From: Acidobacteriota bacterium
GTDB lineage: Bacteria; Acidobacteriota; Terriglobia; Terriglobales; Acidobacteriaceae
DNA: 49,757 nucleotides
Reading direction: 5' to 3'
NCBI GenBank assembly: GCA_021781495.1
Contig: JAJXWS010000015.1
Coordinates: 1 to 49,757, forward strand
Both the position numbers and the translations under genes were made by a program. Of this stretch, positions 18,857 to 28,544 are shown piece by piece. A model generated the notes under the pieces. That model searched no databases and had not been told where the DNA came from. It saw only the letters and a list, made by a program, of their open reading frames with translations. Each line of letters starts with the position of its first letter. The first letter of the stretch is position 1.

Positions 18857-21193
18857 GTGTCCAAGAACATGCAGCGCCCGTGGCTGCTGGTTGCGCTATC
18901 TACCGCTTTGTCGCTCACTCTTACGTGGAGTGTGCTCGCTGCCTCCGGCCCTTCCCCAAACAACCCTGCGGCTCCCGTCGCTGCGGAGGGCCCCATCGCG
19001 GACTACGCAACCCACATTCCGGTCACCGGCCCCGCCACGGAGTTTCACCAGTCCGTCGCAGCCCGCTATAACTACGCCTTCGGCAAGGACGCGCCGTTTC
19101 TGCCCTCCAACGCAACATCCGTCAACGGACAGTTCCTCGATCCACGCAGCTTCTACACCGCCAAGTATTGCGGCCACTGCCACCAGGAGTCCTACCACCA
19201 GTGGCGCCAGTCCGTGCACGCCAACGCCTTCCGCAATCCCTGGTATCTCAAAAATGTAAACATGCTCATCGACGAGAAGGGCGTGCAGTACTCGCGGCAC
19301 TGCGAGGGCTGCCACAACCCCGTCGCCTTGCTCTCCGGCGATCTCTCGCAGGGCATGCCGAAGAAGCGCCCCTTTGAGGATGAAGGCGTCACCTGCTCCA
19401 CCTGCCACTCCATCCAGTCCGTTGACACCACCGGCACCGGCAGTTACGTGATGGGCATTCCGGCCGTACTCGTGGACGAGAAAGGCGATCCCATCACGCG
19501 CCCGGTCTCTGACGCGGAGATCCTCGCGCACCTCGACCGCCACTCCAAGGCCGTCATGCGCCCGCTCTACAAAACTCCCGAGTTCTGCGCAGGTTGTCAC
19601 AAGGCCGCCATTCCGCGCGCGCTCGATGACTACAAATGGCTGCGCGCCTTCACCGTCTACGACGAGTGGCAGGGCGCCAGCTTCAGCAAGCAGTCTCCGC
19701 TGCCCTTCTATCGCAAAGACACCGCCTCCAACTGCCTGACCTGCCACATGAAGGCCGAGCCGCTGCCCGACGGCGCGTCTGACCCCGGCGCAAAGAACGG
19801 CATGCTCGTCAGCCATCGCTGGTTGGGCGGCAACACGCTCATGGCGGCCTACTACAACTACGACGAGCAGACAAAGAAGCTGGTGGACTTCCTGCGCAAC
19901 GGGCCAGACAACAAAGGCGTACTCAACGTCGATCTCTTCGGCCTGGAAAAGGAAAGCGCCGAAGCCACGCCCCAGGACCAGGTGCTGGTCGCGCCGCTCG
20001 GGCTCACCAGCTTTTCGCTCGCTCCCGCGGAAACCCTCATTGCCGACGTGGTCATCCAAAACAAGGGCATCGGCCATTCGCTCATCCCCGAGCAGCGCGA
20101 CTTCTACGAGGCCTGGGTCAACTTCGCCGTCAAGGACAGCTCCGGCAAAGTGCTTGCAGAGAGCGGCTTTCTGCAGCCCGACGGCAATCTGGATCCCTCA
20201 GTCCACTCCTTCACCAATCGCCTCATCAACAACAAGGGCGAGCTCAACGGGCTTCACGATATCTGGCATAACCGCGTTCTGGCCTACAACAACACCATCC
20301 AGTCCGGCCGTTCGCAGCTGGTGCGCTACCGCTTCCGTCTGCCCAAGGACATCTCCGGATCCGTCTCCATCACGGCCACGGTCAAGTACCGCCGCTTCAA
20401 CCAGCAGTTTATTGACTACGCGATGGGCCAAAAGCACTACCCCGAGCCGATCGTCGAGATGGCATCGCAGACCCGCACCTTTCAGATCGGAGCAAATGCT
20501 CCCGCCACTCCTCAGGCCGACGAAAACCCGGAGTGGATGCGGTGGAACAACTACGGAATCGCCCTGCTGGACGCTCAGCAGTACGAGGCCAGTGTGCATG
20601 CCTTCGAGCGCGTCGCCGCCCTGCGGCCCGACTACGCGGATGCCTACACCAACATGGCCGTCGTGGAAATCTCCTGGGAGCGGTACACAGACGCGGGAGC
20701 CAATCTGGCCAAGGCGCTTACCCTGCTGCCCGGCGATCCGCGCGCCTTGTACTACCGCGCCATCGTCGAGCGCAATGCCGGCCATGTGCGCGAGGCCGTC
20801 GCGGACTTTCAGACGGTTCTGGCCAAGTATCCCCGCTCAAAGGACGCGCTTCGCGAACTCGGCTTCAGCTACTTCCAGCAGCATGACTACGCACAGGCGC
20901 GAGACGCCTATCTCAAGCTGCAACAGATCGATCCCGATGATCTGGCCGCGCACTACTCCCTCGCTATTCTGTACCGCCGCCTTGGCGAACGGCAGAAATC
21001 AGCCATGGAGTCTGCCAAGTACGCCGACCAGAAGGACGATCCCACGGCGAGCGTCTATGCGCTCGAGTTCCTGGGCAAGCACCCTGAGGTGGCCGCCGAA
21101 AGCGTCGCCTGGCACACCCACGACCTGACCGGCGACCCCATCAAGCGCCCCGCGAAGATCCAGTATCACTACATCCCCGGCGCCGGCCGCTAA
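18857..21193 (+). CDS. Exported pentahaem cytochrome c with TPR tail
   Basis: About 778 residues. An N-terminal signal peptide ([24 protein letters not shown]) is followed by five CxxCH haem sites: CGHCH (about 105), CEGCH (149), CSTCH (180), CAGCH (244) and CLTCH (293), a cytochrome c554-like spacing. A beta-rich middle domain of about 230 residues follows. From about residue 550 to 740 there are tetratricopeptide repeats (for example [29 protein letters not shown]). The GTG at 18857 has a GGAG about 11 bp upstream; an ATG at 18869 is the alternative. It probably acts in periplasmic electron transfer or assembly; the partner is unknown. Divergent from nuoA. Confidence 0.85.
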   Translation: MSKNMQRPWLLVALSTALSLTLTWSVLAASGPSPNNPAAPVAAEGPIADYATHIPVTGPATEFHQSVAARYNYAFGKDAPFLPSNATSVNGQFLDPRSFYTAKYCGHCHQESYHQWRQSVHANAFRNPWYLKNVNMLIDEKGVQYSRHCEGCHNPVALLSGDLSQGMPKKRPFEDEGVTCSTCHSIQSVDTTGTGSYVMGIPAVLVDEKGDPITRPVSDAEILAHLDRHSKAVMRPLYKTPEFCAGCHKAAIPRALDDYKWLRAFTVYDEWQGASFSKQSPLPFYRKDTASNCLTCHMKAEPLPDGASDPGAKNGMLVSHRWLGGNTLMAAYYNYDEQTKKLVDFLRNGPDNKGVLNVDLFGLEKESAEATPQDQVLVAPLGLTSFSLAPAETLIADVVIQNKGIGHSLIPEQRDFYEAWVNFAVKDSSGKVLAESGFLQPDGNLDPSVHSFTNRLINNKGELNGLHDIWHNRVLAYNNTIQSGRSQLVRYRFRLPKDISGSVSITATVKYRRFNQQFIDYAMGQKHYPEPIVEMASQTRTFQIGANAPATPQADENPEWMRWNNYGIALLDAQQYEASVHAFERVAALRPDYADAYTNMAVVEISWERYTDAGANLAKALTLLPGDPRALYYRAIVERNAGHVREAVADFQTVLAKYPRSKDALRELGFSYFQQHDYAQARDAYLKLQQIDPDDLAAHYSLAILYRRLGERQKSAMESAKYADQKDDPTASVYALEFLGKHPEVAAESVAWHTHDLTGDPIKRPAKIQYHYIPGAGR

Positions 21194-21212
21194 GGCAGCG
21201 CCCCGCGCCTTC

Positions 21213-21264
21213 AACGGCCATCCGCGCCGCCCCTTCACGGCAGTGCGGATGGCCGTTCCCTTTT
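21213..21264 (+). terminator. Terminator after the multihaem cytochrome gene
   Basis: A perfect 13-bp stem, AACGGCCATCCGC (21213-21225) with its complement at 21245-21257, is followed by CCCTTTT. The 19-nt loop contains further pairing. Confidence 0.75.
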
Positions 21265-21411
21265 AGCAGGAGCTGCATTTCCCTCTTAGAAAATGCGGCT
21301 TTCACAAACACCTTGCAGAGACCGCCTCGTCGCGCTATTGTCCTTAAACAACCACCGCATCACCCAACCAGAGATTGCTTACCGCTTCTGAAACCGACCG
21401 AGGAGAGTTTG

Positions 21412-21864
21412 ATGAAGATTACCGACACGATTGGATTGGTACTGAAGACCAAGGGCCAAGGCAAAGTGCTGTCCATTGCACCGGAACAGTCGGTTTTTGA
21501 AGCGATCCAGAAGATGGCGGAGTACGACGTGGGCGCCCTGCTGGTTCTGTCCCATAATCGACTGGTTGGCATCCTGTCTGAGCGCGACTACGCGCGTAAG
21601 GGCGTCCTGATGGGGCATCCCTCCAAGGAAACCCTGGTGCACCAGATCATGACCAGCCCCGTTCAGTTCGTTACGCCAAGTCACACAGTGGATGAGTGCA
21701 TGGCCATGATGACCGAGCATCATTTCCGCCACCTGCCGGTGTTGCAGGGCGAGGAAGTGGTGGGCATCGTCTCCATCGGCGACCTGGTGAAGTGGGTCAT
21801 CTCCGGCCAGGCCATTGCCATTCAGGCGCTGGAGGGCTACATCTCCGGCGCGTATCCGGCTTAA
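21412..21864 (+). CDS. Two-CBS-domain protein
   Basis: 150 residues made of two CBS domains (about residues 15-70 and 80-140), a small soluble sensor-type fold that usually binds adenine nucleotides. Typical segments are [23 protein letters not shown] and [24 protein letters not shown]. The ATG at 21412 is chosen over upstream in-frame starts because a GAGGAGAG site lies just before it and the protein then begins with the usual [14 protein letters not shown]. It stands alone after a terminator; no fused or neighbouring enzyme indicates what it regulates. Confidence 0.9.
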   Translation: MKITDTIGLVLKTKGQGKVLSIAPEQSVFEAIQKMAEYDVGALLVLSHNRLVGILSERDYARKGVLMGHPSKETLVHQIMTSPVQFVTPSHTVDECMAMMTEHHFRHLPVLQGEEVVGIVSIGDLVKWVISGQAIAIQALEGYISGAYPA

Positions 21865-21958
21865 GCCCCTGCCTCATTTTTGTACAAGCTCACAAGGTGC
21901 CTCCGCCCGTTGTGACGGCTCGTAACGGGCGAAGCATGTCCGCGCATGTACTGCGCTT

Positions 21959-22957
21959 CTAATCCCAAGCGTCCAGCCCTTCAACGTGCGAGGCCGCCTT
22001 GCCGGGCGGCACAATGCCGTATTTCCCATCCAGAAACGCCTGCAACGGCTCCGGCAGCACCGCGGCCAGTTCCTGCCATGTCAGGACGTGCATGCGCGTG
22101 CGCATCTGAGCCGACCTGACCGCGGCCATCACGCGAAACCACGCTTCGCGCAAATCCGGACGACGCGCGTCGTGCAGCATACAAAATCGACAATCGTGTT
22201 CGTGCGCCGCCAGCACGTTGCGAATCAACTGATACGAGGCATAGCCATCCTCAAACAGCGCCTGACGGCCGCCGTCCGCTTCCCTGCTCAGCACTGCAGG
22301 CCGCGCTTCCTCGTAATCCTCCACCACCTGCGAGTCATCCTCGGGATACTCGCTTGCGACTCTCCATCGGCCGCTGCGTATCGCAGCCGCGGGCAACAGA
22401 TCCCTGTCAAACACCTCGTCGAAATCCCGGTAGGCCTCCACGGCAGCACGCGCCCGGCTCTGGAAGTCCGCCTCGGTCAGCTTGGCCTCCACCAGCAGAT
22501 CACCCAGCCGCATATCCACCTCGGTACGATCCGACCTGCCACCCGCAAGAGGCACCCGCGCTCTCCAGCCAAAGTGCGGCAACTCCGCCCGATGCAAACC
22601 CAGCAGGCTCTGCACGGCTTTGGAATCGCTGACTCCGGGAAAGCAGAAGATGTTCATCAGCAACGCATCCGAGCTCATGCAGGAATCGAGCTCACGCCAG
22701 CGCCGCTCGGCTTTGGGCAAAGACCGGCTGGCCTGCGCATGCACCTTGTCAAAACGCAGCAACCACTCCGGACGAGCCAGGATGGCTCGATACGCCCCAT
22801 CCTGAAAGTTGCCGTGATGGTCGTCCTCCGGGGCGTACACAATCACAGGAAAGCTGCCGTAGCTCTCCACGTGAGCTTTGTCGCGGGCATAGGCCCGGTT
22901 GCGCAGGCCAATCTCCAGCCGCAGCCTCGCTGCATAGTGGCTAACATTCTGCGCCAT
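21959..22957 (-). CDS. Hypothetical protein, candidate PD-(D/E)XK nuclease
   Basis: About 332 residues, soluble, no signal or membrane segment. The segment TEVDMRLGDLLVEAKLTEAD (about residues 180-200) has the D-x(n)-ExK layout of a PD-(D/E)XK active site. Two cysteines in HDCRFCMLHDARRPDLREAW and the conserved-looking YEEARPAVLSREADGGRQ may be structural. The ATG at 22957 is preferred because AGGAG lies just upstream; upstream in-frame codons give low-complexity sequence. It resembles orphan restriction-endonuclease-like proteins, but no methyltransferase or other restriction gene is nearby. Function unproven. Confidence 0.6.
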   Translation of the reverse strand: MAQNVSHYAARLRLEIGLRNRAYARDKAHVESYGSFPVIVYAPEDDHHGNFQDGAYRAILARPEWLLRFDKVHAQASRSLPKAERRWRELDSCMSSDALLMNIFCFPGVSDSKAVQSLLGLHRAELPHFGWRARVPLAGGRSDRTEVDMRLGDLLVEAKLTEADFQSRARAAVEAYRDFDEVFDRDLLPAAAIRSGRWRVASEYPEDDSQVVEDYEEARPAVLSREADGGRQALFEDGYASYQLIRNVLAAHEHDCRFCMLHDARRPDLREAWFRVMAAVRSAQMRTRMHVLTWQELAAVLPEPLQAFLDGKYGIVPPGKAASHVEGLDAWD

Positions 22958-23032
22958 CGCTCTCCTGCCCGTGCAGTCGCCTCCATCTGAAGTATGAACA
23001 GTCGGGCGGCCTGAAATGAGAAAATAAAAACC

Positions 23033-23422
23033 GTGACAGGCTCCTCCCGAATCTTCCCCGCACTCGCCGTAGCCACCGTGCTCACGATCACCACGTCTCT
23101 TCCCGCGCATGCCGCGTGGGGCTCCAGGAAGAAAGCCGCAGAGTTGGCCGGAGCCGCCCTCTATCGCGACAAGGGCTGCGCCCATTGCCACGGCGCAGAT
23201 GGCTCAGGCACCAGGAAAGCCCCGCCGCTGAAAGATATCCGCAAGAAGAAGGAGTGGACACCGGACAAGATGACCCACCAGATTTTGAATGGTGGCCGGA
23301 AGATGCCCCCCTTTGCCGATTCTCTTACGGACCAGGAAGTCGCTCAAGTCATTGCCTATCTGCGCGCAAAGCACAAGCCGGTACCACCGCCCGCATCGGA
23401 AGCAGCCGCCGCAACGGAGTAG
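23033..23422 (+). CDS. Exported monohaem cytochrome c
   Basis: 129 residues. A signal peptide (FPALAVATVLTITTSLPAHA) is followed by a small class I cytochrome c domain with one haem site, CAHCHG (about residues 49-54), and a likely methionine ligand in GGRKMPPF (about residue 90). The last helix, TDQEVAQVIAYLRAK, is typical. The start is GTG. It is divergent from the nuclease-like gene, with only 75 bp between. It probably carries electrons in the periplasm; no oxidase or dehydrogenase partner is adjacent. Confidence 0.87.
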   Translation: MTGSSRIFPALAVATVLTITTSLPAHAAWGSRKKAAELAGAALYRDKGCAHCHGADGSGTRKAPPLKDIRKKKEWTPDKMTHQILNGGRKMPPFADSLTDQEVAQVIAYLRAKHKPVPPPASEAAAATE

Positions 23423-23459
23423 CCCCGCAAGGCACTCCGGTGCAGCCAGGGTAGCGGTT

Positions 23460-24845
23460 TCAAATGGAGACTGGGACGTTCGCTACACCCTCTACGCCGA
23501 AGATGCGGCGGTAGCGCTCCACTTCGTCGGTAGGCCCCATCGCTTTCGAGTAGTTGTCTGAGAGCTTGACGGCGGGACGACCTTCCACTTCGCTCAGTTT
23601 GCACACCAGGCTGACCGGGTCAAAGCTCATATCCCCGTGCGGGTTGCAATTTCGAAAGTCATTGGTCAGATAGGTTCCCCAGCCGGCGCTGAACCGGATG
23701 CGCCGCTCCGGCTTCCATTTGCGCTCGTCCAGAAAATCCCGGGCGGAGCGAAAGTCTGCCGGGGTGGATCCATTCTGGATCGTTCCGCCAAAATACGCAT
23801 GCAGGCCAAGGATAAGATCCACATCCAGCGCATCCGAGGCAATCAGCCGCTTGTTGCGCGGGTCGCATCCCCGCAGGCGGAGCCAGTCAATGTACTCATC
23901 GCCAGCCAGGTAAGGATCCTTGCTGTCCATGCGTTGGCCGGTCCACTGTGCCATCCACTCCGGCGCGTTGCGCAAGAACTGTGTGGTTCCGAACGTATCC
24001 GGCAACAGGATGAGAAGCTCGCCCTGATAGGTCTGCTGCCATAGCTCCAGCAACCGGTACTGCGCCGATCGCAGCTCCTCCTCGGTGTTGGCCAGCGCGG
24101 CCAGCGCCATCGGCAGCTCATGTGCGTTGGTGCCGATCGCCTCCAGATCGTGCTTGTAGGCCAGATATGTGTTCGAGCTGCCTGCAAAGCTTGCGCCAAG
24201 CACGTCGCTCATGGCCTTGACCACGTATTCCTGCCACAGGAAGCTGTGCCTGCGCCGGGTTCCAAAGTCACTCACGTTCAGCTCCGGCACGCCCCGCATG
24301 CGCTCCATCTTTTCCCAGAGCCGCGTCTTGGCCCGGGCATACAAAATGTCGAGTTCAAACTCCGTCAGCCGCTTCAGGCTGGCGCGGGTCTTCAGCTCGT
24401 CGATTGCCGAGAGAGCGTAGATCTCCCACAGCGTCGTCTCTGTCCACAAGCCGTCAAACCGGAGAGAAATCTGTCCGTCCTGCACAGACAGCTCGTAGTC
24501 CGAGAGTCGAAAGTCATGTTCAAGCCATGTGAGAAATGCCGGCTCAAAGATGCCGCGCTTCCCATAGAACGTGTTACCGGCCAGCCAGATCAGTTCTGAT
24601 TTGTGCAAGCGCAGCCTGCGCGTGGAGTCGAGCTGCTCGCGCAACTCATCCACATTCACAATGCGCCCCAGCGGCACGGCGGTCGATCGATTCTGCAGGG
24701 AAAACACGGTGCGCGTGCGTGGAAAATGCTTCCAGATGAACTGGAGCATCAGCAGCTTGTAAAAGTCTGTATCCAACAGGGAACGCGTAATCGGATCCAG
24801 TTCCCAGTTGTGGTCATGCGCGCGCCTGGCCAGGTTGATGATCAC
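23460..24845 (-). CDS. pncB: Nicotinate phosphoribosyltransferase
   Basis: Converts nicotinate and PRPP (with ATP) to nicotinate mononucleotide in the Preiss-Handler NAD salvage route. 461 residues, somewhat longer than E. coli PncB (about 400). The N-terminal LLDTDFYKLLMLQFIWKHFP is the family signature. The middle holds GTRRRHSFLWQEYV and FAGSSNTYLAYKHDLEAIGTNAHE with the catalytic region. The start is GTG. It lies 31 bp after the GntR-LacI regulator gene on the same strand, so the two are probably co-transcribed. The C-terminal 60 residues (SLVCKLSEVEGRPAVKLSDN) are also family-like. Confidence 0.93.
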   Translation of the reverse strand: MIINLARRAHDHNWELDPITRSLLDTDFYKLLMLQFIWKHFPRTRTVFSLQNRSTAVPLGRIVNVDELREQLDSTRRLRLHKSELIWLAGNTFYGKRGIFEPAFLTWLEHDFRLSDYELSVQDGQISLRFDGLWTETTLWEIYALSAIDELKTRASLKRLTEFELDILYARAKTRLWEKMERMRGVPELNVSDFGTRRRHSFLWQEYVVKAMSDVLGASFAGSSNTYLAYKHDLEAIGTNAHELPMALAALANTEEELRSAQYRLLELWQQTYQGELLILLPDTFGTTQFLRNAPEWMAQWTGQRMDSKDPYLAGDEYIDWLRLRGCDPRNKRLIASDALDVDLILGLHAYFGGTIQNGSTPADFRSARDFLDERKWKPERRIRFSAGWGTYLTNDFRNCNPHGDMSFDPVSLVCKLSEVEGRPAVKLSDNYSKAMGPTDEVERYRRIFGVEGVANVPVSI

Positions 24846-24876
24846 ATTTGCACCTGTGGTCTTTCGTCAACGGAGG

Positions 24877-26040
24877 TCAGCTTTCTGTCTGCGCCAGATG
24901 CGCTCCGCAGGAGCGCCTCACAATCAGCTTTGTGGGCACCAGTACATCGCGAATGGGCAACTCAGGATGCTCCAGGCGCTCCAGCATGGTCGCCATCGCC
25001 ACCGTGCCGATGCCGGGGCAATCCTGATGGATGGTGGTGAGAGGCACCGGCAGCAGATTGGCATATCGCACATCGTCCATTCCCACGATGCGCACCTCTT
25101 CGGGAATCCGCACACCAAAGGCGAGAAACGTCTGCATCAGCCGCGCCGCCGTAAGGTCATTGGCGCAGACAATGCCCTCAGGGCGCGCGGTATTCAACAT
25201 TCTGCGGATAAGCGGTTCGTCCTGCGGGCTGCCACGCCAGACCGGCTCATAGTCCGGCTTTACGCCAAAGTTGCGCAGCGCCTCAAAAAAGCCGGTAATG
25301 CGCGCATCCACGGTGTTAGCCGCATTCTGCTCTCCCAGAAAGACCAGGCGTCGCACTCCCAGCCCTAGCAGATGCGCGGTTGCCATGTATCCCGCGCGCC
25401 GGTTGTCGATGCCGACAAGATCATGGGCAGACCGGTCAGGATAGGGCATATAGCAGCGGTCGAGCAGCACGATAGGAATCTGCGCCCGCTCCAGCATGCG
25501 CGCAATGCGGCGATTGACGGCATCCTTTTCAGAAGTCAGTTCCAGCGGCGCAAAGAAGACACCCGCCACTTTTTGCGCAATAAACGACTGCACCAGTTGC
25601 TCGGCATCCTTGGCCGTATCGTTCGCCGGATTGGAGGCGTTGCCCCACAACAGCGCATCGGGCCGCGCAAAAGGCGACCGCATCATGCCGTGGCAGATCG
25701 GTTCGAAGATTTCCGTCATGCCAAGCTCGGGAATCAGCAGGCCAAAGGTACGCCCGGTGGAGAACTGCTGCCCCTGCACATGCGTGCCTGCCCCGGGCCT
25801 GCGCGTGACCAGTCCCATGCGCTGCAAATCCAGCACAGCCTTGGCCACCGTAATGCGCGAGGCATCAAACAGCTTGCCAAGCTCGGCCTCGCTGGGTAAA
25901 CGATCTCCAGGCTTGAGTTGGCCCGTCTGAATGCTGTTCAGAAGGTGCTCAAAAACTCGCCGATGTTTGGCGATCCGATCCGCGGGGTTCACCTGAGGCG
26001 GAGGCGGCATTTCGCTCGTCGATTTGCGTGGTCCTGCCAT
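24877..26040 (-). CDS. GntR-LacI chimeric transcriptional regulator
   Basis: 387 residues. The N-terminal winged helix-turn-helix of the GntR family (about residues 28-88; GDRLPSEAELGKLFDASRIT and GLVTRRPGAGTHV) is joined to a LacI/GalR periplasmic-binding-protein-like sensor domain (about 98-380; GLLIPELGMTEIFEPI, VLLDRCYMPY, PEGIVCANDLTAARLMQTF). This is the AraR-type architecture, usually a sugar-responsive repressor. It sits directly before pncB and 190 bp after the FG-GAP gene. A GT-N6-AC palindrome lies in its upstream gap. The effector is unknown; a sugar is more likely than a pyridine from the domain type. Confidence 0.9.
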   Translation of the reverse strand: MAGPRKSTSEMPPPPQVNPADRIAKHRRVFEHLLNSIQTGQLKPGDRLPSEAELGKLFDASRITVAKAVLDLQRMGLVTRRPGAGTHVQGQQFSTGRTFGLLIPELGMTEIFEPICHGMMRSPFARPDALLWGNASNPANDTAKDAEQLVQSFIAQKVAGVFFAPLELTSEKDAVNRRIARMLERAQIPIVLLDRCYMPYPDRSAHDLVGIDNRRAGYMATAHLLGLGVRRLVFLGEQNAANTVDARITGFFEALRNFGVKPDYEPVWRGSPQDEPLIRRMLNTARPEGIVCANDLTAARLMQTFLAFGVRIPEEVRIVGMDDVRYANLLPVPLTTIHQDCPGIGTVAMATMLERLEHPELPIRDVLVPTKLIVRRSCGAHLAQTES

Positions 26041-26232
26041 CCGAGTCCTTTCACTCCAGGCCTTTACAGGATGGCCGGATCTCAGAATTGACCTGAAAAT
26101 GACACTACCGGATTCCGCATAATTTGTCGATGCAATTAAGCGGTAAATTTACCCGCGACTCGAAAGATACGTACACACATTTCCCGCAATACGGCACGTA
26201 GGGTCCGGTAGTCGCGAGCCGGAAACCTTCGC
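26041..26232. promoter_or_regulatory. Gap upstream of the GntR-LacI gene, with palindromes
   Basis: GGTAAATTTACC at 26142-26153 is a perfect 12-bp palindrome of the GT-N(n)-AC form bound by many GntR-type regulators, about 100 bp before the regulator start. Two longer-range inverted pairs also occur: ACTACCGGA (26104-26112) with TCCGGTAGT (26204-26212), and CGCGACT (26154-26160) with AGTCGCG (26210-26216). Autoregulation is plausible but inferred. Confidence 0.4.
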
Positions 26233-28539
26233 CTAAGGATGATTGTGATGCATAGGCATCGCTATCTTTGTCTTGCCAATCTCAAACGGCTTCAGCACGA
26301 CGGGCTCCAGCTGATTTGAATCCTCGCAAATGTGATAGCCGCGATCCACTGCAACATCGTGGAACTGCTGTCGAATCCCGGATGCAGGCCACCATATCTC
26401 TATCTCGCGCACGCTCGCGGCCCGGCCGACACCGATGTGCTGGCGCATGGGATTCCCGCCGAAGCTGGACACCGAACCCACTGCTCGATAGATGGACCGT
26501 TCACGGCCATTTTCGACGACCGTGAGCTTGATTCGCGCACCATAGGCTGCGCGATTCGAGCGGACTCCCTGCAGCATCAGGGTGACCCAATGATTCCCGT
26601 GGCCGGGGTTGCGGTAGAGCGCGGCATGAAATCCGTCGCCCGGAAAGGCCCCGCCCAGTTCTTCCATCACGTCCTCATTGCCGTTGTTTTCCAGGTCAGC
26701 AAATGCAATGGCATGCCCCTTCTGCAGGTTGCCAAAGCCGCCGGAGGTCGTAACGTCCTGAAAGAATTTGCCCTGGTCGTTGCGAAACATTCGCTTGGGC
26801 ATCAGCGCCTCAAACGATGGGTCGCCCAACCCGGTGTAAACATCGAGCCAGCCATCGTTATCCAGATCACCGAAGTTCGCCCCCATCACGGTGATGGAGC
26901 GGTCCAGTCCGGCCGCGTGCGGCACCCGCGTAAAGGTGCCGTCGTGGTTGTTGTGAAAGAGCAACGAGTGCGAAGCATGGTCAGGCTTGCCCAGCTCAAA
27001 CGAACCGACATCTTCCATGGACTGGGTGGAGTAGCCTCCGGCAAAAATGTCGAGCCAGCCATCATTGTCGTAGTCAAAAAACCATGTAGGAAACGTGTAG
27101 CGATCCCCGCCCAGACCTGCCTGCTCCGTGACGTCGGTCCACTTCCACGCGCCGGACTCCGGGTGCGCTGGATCCTGGGGGCCGTCGTTGCGGAATAGAA
27201 AGCTGCTGCCGAACATGGTGGAGACGTAGAGATCCGGACGCCCGTCGTTGTTGTAGTCGCCCCACGCCACGCCTTTCACAAAACCCAGGTTTGCGCCGAG
27301 CAAATCGCCCATCCGGGTCTGCGGTCCACCGGGAGCCTTCACCTCGGTAAACGTTCCGTCATGATTATTGTGAAAGAGTTGCGATGGGTGCACATCGCCC
27401 GGCTTTGACTCGTGCCCCACAAACAGATCGAGCCAGCCGTCGCCGTCGTAATCGGCCCACGCAGCCGTCTGTCCGGGCCCGTTGACCAGCAATCCTGCCT
27501 CCTCGGTCACGTCGTCGAAGGTGCCGTCTCCATTGTTCCTGAGGAGGGACATCGGATACTCCCCGAACTTGCCCCACCAGCCGCCGCGAAGCACCAGCAC
27601 GTCGGGATGGCCGTCATTGTTGTAGTCCGTGAGCACGATGTTGAGCCCACCGATTTCGTCGGCCAGCCCCGCTTCCTTTGTGCGATCGGTGAACGTGCCG
27701 TCGCCGTTGTTGTGCAGAAAGTGCATGGGGTCCAGCGGTCCGGAGGAGGACAGCAGAATATCGAGCAGCCCGTCGCCATCGAAGTCCTCGATAATCAGGC
27801 CCCCGGAGCGTCCAAAGACATCCACACCAGCCAGCGAAGCAACGTCCGGAAAGTATCCAATGTCGTAGTCGGATTCAAACAGCGAGGGAGATGCAAGCCA
27901 CTTCTTCGGCACATCCTGCGGATAGCGCCCGAGCTGCATATACGCCAGATTCAACAGCCACCGGCAGAGATTGCTCTCCGGATCCAGTTCCAGCGCCTTT
28001 GTGTACTCGCGCACCGCCCCCTCGGCTCCGCGCGTCTTTGTGTGGATGCCTCCACCGCGCAAGGGAAAGTTGCAACTGAGCGCGTTGTGCATGCCGATGC
28101 AGTTTTCCTGCTCGCCAAGGCGCAGATAACTGAGGGCCAGCAATTTGTGCATCTCAAACTGCAGGGGCCGCGGCAACTGGTCCAGATGCGTTTGCACATG
28201 CTGGAAGAGCGTTTCCATGGTATCTACGGCGCGATCGCTGCGTCCGGCGCGCAACTCCTCATTCGCCAGTTCCATGCGCACCATGATCTCGTCGTTCAGC
28301 GAGAGGGGCTTGGTGAGAACAACCTGGAGATACACTGTTCGCTCAAATGGCTTATTCGGATCCGACTTCCAGTCATAGGCGTCAAAGATGGCCCGCAACC
28401 GCTGTCCCATGCGCCGGGCTCCCTCGCCGTGCGGCAGGGGAGCCACTGGGGATGGATACTGCGCAGCTTGTGCCCCGGCGGTCGCGCATGCGGCGCAAAC
28501 GATCAGAACGGTGAGCAGGAGCCAACGCTGTGATTGCAT
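26233..28539 (-). CDS. Exported TPR / FG-GAP / ASPIC-UnbV protein
   Basis: About 768 residues. A signal peptide (RWLLLTVLIVCAACATAGAQA) leads into an alpha-helical TPR-like region (to about residue 220), then at least six FG-GAP/VCBS calcium-binding-type repeats (for example DFDGDGLLDILLSSSG, DYNNDGHPDVLVLRGG, DLDNDGWLDVYTGLG), and a C-terminal ASPIC/UnbV domain (about 650-745; SNRAAYGARIKLTVVENGRE). This CRTAC1-like build is common in Acidobacteriota; the function is unknown, probably outer-surface or periplasmic binding. The ATG at 28539 has GAGG about 10 bp upstream; a GTG at 28548 overlapping the kinase stop is the alternative. Confidence 0.85.
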   Translation of the reverse strand: MQSQRWLLLTVLIVCAACATAGAQAAQYPSPVAPLPHGEGARRMGQRLRAIFDAYDWKSDPNKPFERTVYLQVVLTKPLSLNDEIMVRMELANEELRAGRSDRAVDTMETLFQHVQTHLDQLPRPLQFEMHKLLALSYLRLGEQENCIGMHNALSCNFPLRGGGIHTKTRGAEGAVREYTKALELDPESNLCRWLLNLAYMQLGRYPQDVPKKWLASPSLFESDYDIGYFPDVASLAGVDVFGRSGGLIIEDFDGDGLLDILLSSSGPLDPMHFLHNNGDGTFTDRTKEAGLADEIGGLNIVLTDYNNDGHPDVLVLRGGWWGKFGEYPMSLLRNNGDGTFDDVTEEAGLLVNGPGQTAAWADYDGDGWLDLFVGHESKPGDVHPSQLFHNNHDGTFTEVKAPGGPQTRMGDLLGANLGFVKGVAWGDYNNDGRPDLYVSTMFGSSFLFRNDGPQDPAHPESGAWKWTDVTEQAGLGGDRYTFPTWFFDYDNDGWLDIFAGGYSTQSMEDVGSFELGKPDHASHSLLFHNNHDGTFTRVPHAAGLDRSITVMGANFGDLDNDGWLDVYTGLGDPSFEALMPKRMFRNDQGKFFQDVTTSGGFGNLQKGHAIAFADLENNGNEDVMEELGGAFPGDGFHAALYRNPGHGNHWVTLMLQGVRSNRAAYGARIKLTVVENGRERSIYRAVGSVSSFGGNPMRQHIGVGRAASVREIEIWWPASGIRQQFHDVAVDRGYHICEDSNQLEPVVLKPFEIGKTKIAMPMHHNHP

Positions 28540-28544
28540 GAATC

